The notes beneath the pieces are model-generated. The model was given only the letters and a program-made list of their open reading frames with translations, was not told the origin of the DNA and did not search any database. The position numbers were made by a program, and so were the translations under genes. This document shows, piece by piece, positions 61,726 through 64,000 of a stretch of 64,000 nt of DNA; the stretch's first letter is position 1; each line of letters starts with the position of its first letter. The stretch is from a virus, in IMG/VR virus record IMGVR_UViG_3300025919_000136, positions 1 to 64,000 of that record; one strand, 5' to 3'.

Positions 61726-62004
61726 ATGGAATCCGTAACTCGCCGTACTACTATGACGGTTTCGGGAGTGTGGGTGCGTGGAGCACTCTACGTAGGTGCG
61801 GCGATGCTGAACGATATTTATGCGTTCCTAACCAGCGATGCAGTTCCTCGATGGTCGGTTATAGTGTGCAAACTTGCCCTGACTTGTGTCATCACAGTCC
61901 GCACTTTTATCGATCAGTCGCCAACTCAGCAAACTGTTGCAGGACAGGTACGGGCGGGGGAATCCAACGCGGTTGTAGTCTCGGGTATCGAAGGGAATAA
62001 GTGA
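61726..62004 (+). CDS. Small membrane-associated protein
   Basis: In this 92-residue protein residues about 14-30 (V-W-V-R-G-A-L-Y-V-G-A-A-M-L) and 43-60 (V-I-V-C-K-L-A-L-T-C-V-I-T-V) are hydrophobic. Gln/Thr/Gly tail. Its place before an RlpA-like and a peptidase gene makes a holin-like role worth testing, but the motifs are weak. Confidence 0.58.
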   Translation: MESVTRRTTMTVSGVWVRGALYVGAAMLNDIYAFLTSDAVPRWSVIVCKLALTCVITVRTFIDQSPTQQTVAGQVRAGESNAVVVSGIEGNK

Positions 62005-62008
62005 GATT

Positions 62009-62722
62009 ATGAAGGGCAACCAACTCGAAGGTGACGGAACTTGGTCGTGGTTAAAAGTCGAGGTTGATGGCGCTGACCTGGTGCTGCGTAGTGCTACTTC
62101 CACTTGGTTCGGTGGCGCTCACGATCCTGAGGACTCCGGTGCTACGGCTAGCGGCGTCTCCACGAAGTTGCACCCTGACATATTGGGATGCGCACTCCCC
62201 ATGGCCGGATTCGGTCATGCTACGCAAGGTTCCCCGATTCCCCGCTTGCCGTGGCACACCCTCGTGAAGGTCTTCTGCTACGAGACGCACAAGGAAGTGG
62301 AGGTCGAACTCATCGATCTCGGCCCTTCCAAGTACACCCACCATGGGCTGGACTTGACTGTAGCCGCCTTCGCGGAGTTGGGCATTTCGCTGGACCAGGG
62401 AACTTGTCGCTGCGATGCCCGCATTGTGGATGGGGCGCGGCACATTAAAGGCTTCCACGCGGCGCTAAGCGGCGTAGTGGAAGGGGCCGAACTAGCCAAC
62501 GGCGAACCGCAGCCGGACTATAATCCACAGCGAGTCTTGCCGCTGGAGGAGTCCGAGGAAGAGCCCACTAACGAAGCGGACCCGAACCACGGGATTCCCG
62601 CCTCCGTGCTACGCGGAGCGTCTCGACCCAACTTAGTTGAGAGTGGCACTCCAGCCACCGCGAACGACCAAGCGGACACAGACGGAGTGGCGGAACCAGC
62701 TACTTCCACCACCACCGACTAA
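62009..62722 (+). CDS. RlpA-like double-psi beta-barrel protein
   Basis: In this 237-residue protein residues about 25-150 match the barrel family: S-T-W-F-G-G-A-H-D-P-E-D-S-G-A-T-A-S-G, L-G-C-A-L-P-M, P-W-H-T-L-V-K-V and D-L-G-P-S-K-Y-T-H-H-G-L-D-L-T. In RlpA this fold cuts or binds denuded glycan strands. The C-terminal 90 residues are acidic and disordered. No signal peptide is seen, so it may be a virion or lysis protein. Confidence 0.72.
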   Translation: MKGNQLEGDGTWSWLKVEVDGADLVLRSATSTWFGGAHDPEDSGATASGVSTKLHPDILGCALPMAGFGHATQGSPIPRLPWHTLVKVFCYETHKEVEVELIDLGPSKYTHHGLDLTVAAFAELGISLDQGTCRCDARIVDGARHIKGFHAALSGVVEGAELANGEPQPDYNPQRVLPLEESEEEPTNEADPNHGIPASVLRGASRPNLVESGTPATANDQADTDGVAEPATSTTTD

Positions 62723-62725
62723 CCC

Positions 62726-63283
62726 ATGCTCGATACCCTCACCCAGAAAATACGCGAGTTCTTCGCACCGCAGCCCGTTGCGGCCAACCATGGCATGTCG
62801 CGCCCTCCGGGAATGCAAGTTCACGAGTGGGAAGCGTACCTGGCAGCTTGCGCGGAAGCAGGCGTATCGCCAGATAGAATCATCCAGGTAGTAGGGGATG
62901 CACCCGCTTCCCAAGGCTTCCACCTACCGGACGGCAGATTCACTAACTCCAACGGCCAACTTGAAGACTATACTGCGGCGCTGGACCTTTCCGTCAAGCA
63001 CCCTAACGGACACTTGACGGTCGAACAGATTAAGCGACTCCTTGACTGTCTAGCGAAGCGTGGGTTCATTGGTTGGTATCGGCCCTGGGGCGATAACGAG
63101 CACATTCACGTCGTCTACTGCGGATTGCCGATGAAGGAAAAGCTGCGCAACCAAGTACATGACTGGTTCAAGCACTTGGACGGTTTAGTGGACCACTCCT
63201 ATGATGGATTCGTGTTGCCGACCGCAGCCGAGATGAACTTCTGTCGGGCATTGTTCTTGGCCCACAACCCGGCGAACGGGTAG
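62726..63283 (+). CDS. M15-type zinc peptidase, probable endolysin or virion peptidase
   Basis: In this 185-residue protein G-F-H-L-P-D-G (His), Y-T-A-A-L-D-L-S (Asp) and H-I-H-V-V (His) give the H ... D ... H-x-H ligand order of DD-/LD-carboxypeptidase-type M15 enzymes. No signal peptide, so a holin or SAR-free route would be needed for lysis. It starts three bases after the RlpA-like gene. Confidence 0.78.
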   Translation: MLDTLTQKIREFFAPQPVAANHGMSRPPGMQVHEWEAYLAACAEAGVSPDRIIQVVGDAPASQGFHLPDGRFTNSNGQLEDYTAALDLSVKHPNGHLTVEQIKRLLDCLAKRGFIGWYRPWGDNEHIHVVYCGLPMKEKLRNQVHDWFKHLDGLVDHSYDGFVLPTAAEMNFCRALFLAHNPANG

Positions 63284-63292
63284 AGGTATATT

Positions 63293-63466
63293 ATGGTTGC
63301 TGCTATCGTCGAGATCATCTTCATCGGTCTGATTGTATGGGCGGTGAACGCCTTCCTACCCATCCCAGCCACCTTCAAGAACATCGTTATGTTCCTCGGA
63401 GTGTTGGCCGTCATCATGGTACTGTGGGGCTTATTCGGCGGACACCCAATCGTATCGGTTCGATAG
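63293..63466 (+). CDS. Two-helix membrane protein, Thivi_2564-like
   Basis: In this 57-residue ORF helix 1 spans residues 3-21 (A-I-V-E-I-I-F-I-G-L-I-V-W-A-V), helix 2 spans 31-50 (I-V-M-F-L-G-V-L-A-V-I-M-V-L-W), joined by P-I-P-A-T-F-K. It resembles a family of small bacterial/phage membrane proteins and could be the holin partner of the adjacent peptidase. AGAGGT precedes the ATG. Confidence 0.72.
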   Translation: MVAAIVEIIFIGLIVWAVNAFLPIPATFKNIVMFLGVLAVIMVLWGLFGGHPIVSVR

Positions 63467-63475
63467 GAATGGTCA

Positions 63476-63503
63476 GCGGAGGACCTGTCCCAGAAGATGG
63501 GCC
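63476..63503 (+). repeat. R copy 10 bases after the small membrane gene
   Basis: GCGGAGGACCTGTCCCAGAA variant, sense to the upstream gene, immediately following its stop, as at most 3' ends in this phage. Confidence 0.85.
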
Positions 63504-63540
63504 CTAAATCATATAGACTACTGTAGGGGAGGTGATTTGA

Positions 63541-63924
63541 ATGAACTATATGTCAATCGTAATCCAGGGTGTCCTCGCTTGGATTGCCGCTCACAAGGAC
63601 ATGAGCGATCGGTTGCTGCAGATCAAGCCAGTGCTAGTCAAGCTGCACGACATCATCGAGGTGGTCTACCCGGATATCGCTCAACGCTCTGGCGATCAGC
63701 ATCTGCTAGCTGCACGACGCGAGTTGGATAGTGGGTCGATCGGAGTTGATGGCAGCGATAGTACATCGGAAGTCGGAGCTACTGCACCGGATTCTGACGT
63801 TACTGCCGTCTCCGGCAAGGATTCCACCGGAACTGGTGCACAGGACACTCCTGCCAACGCAGGTGCAGCCCCGCAGAATGCGGGCGATGTTCAGCGCGTA
63901 CCGGATGTACCGGGCGCGGAGTAA
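63541..63924 (+). CDS. Hypothetical protein with disordered C-terminus
   Basis: This 127-residue protein has GGGGAGGT upstream. The N-terminus is helical (I-Q-G-V-L-A-W-I-A-A-H-K-D, V-L-V-K-L-H-D-I-I-E-V-V), the rest is Gly/Ala/Asp/Thr-rich and disordered. It could be a lysis accessory (spanin-like is not supported: no lipobox) or a virion protein. Confidence 0.62.
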   Translation: MNYMSIVIQGVLAWIAAHKDMSDRLLQIKPVLVKLHDIIEVVYPDIAQRSGDQHLLAARRELDSGSIGVDGSDSTSEVGATAPDSDVTAVSGKDSTGTGAQDTPANAGAAPQNAGDVQRVPDVPGAE

Positions 63925-64000
63925 TCTAGTACTAGTAACTCTGTACCTGAGGTTACTGGACAACAGTAGTCGTATAGACCGCTCCCAGCTGACTTGATTA

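Noticed and set aside
1-64000. CRISPR array
   Set aside because: The repeats are dispersed, degenerate and not regularly spaced; no cas genes were found (the PD-(D/E)XK protein is of general RecB/Cas4 type).

Overview
The window is a 64 kb slice of a double-stranded DNA tailed phage (Caudoviricetes). Tail genes (tail tube, frameshifted tail chaperones, tape measure, fibres), a family-A DNA polymerase, a primase-helicase and dense head-to-tail packing of small unknown genes all point this way; no rRNA, host housekeeping genes or integrase were seen. The roughly 600-residue tape measure suggests a siphovirus-like tail. An RlpA-like protein and a zinc DD-peptidase suggest a Gram-negative host, but the host cannot be fixed from sequence alone. 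Terminase, portal and capsid genes are absent and presumably lie outside the window.

Layout. 1-11737 (+): late tail module. 11738-12011: convergent intergenic region. 12012-44932 (-): long, mostly overlapping array. It holds replication genes (primase-helicase, HAD protein, PolA), nucleotide metabolism (divergent ThyX, YfbR-like HD phosphohydrolase, deoxyribosyltransferase-like enzymes, MazG-like protein, SDR), recombination and repair (DUF669, Sak4-like ATPase, PD-(D/E)XK nuclease, family-4 UDG, RuvC-like resolvase, SNF2 helicase), Lar-like zinc proteins, and many small zinc or membrane proteins. 44933-45878: a long non-coding locus rich in inverted repeats and AT tracts, a candidate replication origin. 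45879-60293 (-): small, probably early, genes, many with their own copy of an unusual promoter, interrupted by a + strand GIY-YIG endonuclease. 60294-60871: divergent intergenic region with a tRNA-like gene. 60872-63924 (+): zinc-finger protein, J-domain-like protein, RlpA-like protein, M15-type peptidase and a small two-helix membrane protein (possible lysis or virion genes).

The most unusual content is not a protein. A degenerate element of about 28 bp (GCGGAG, a short spacer, then CTCTCCCAGAAGATGGGCC) recurs about 40 times. It lies just after stop codons, as inverted pairs, and inside genes in several reading frames. To the right of the 45.4 kb non-coding locus nearly every copy points right; to the left most point left, although transcription runs leftward on both sides. 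A second repeated signal is a promoter module (CCCCAAAC box, then CGATC, then TATAAT or CATAAT) found twelve times, mostly from 46 to 61 kb, with an AT-rich palindrome upstream in most copies.

Family names are from reading motifs, not from searches. Starts were moved to internal ATG or GTG codons where ribosome sites or stop-start overlaps decide. Seven small genes (24943, 37314, 41736, 46750, 48582, 63293 and the T part of the frameshift pair) were added by hand reading.
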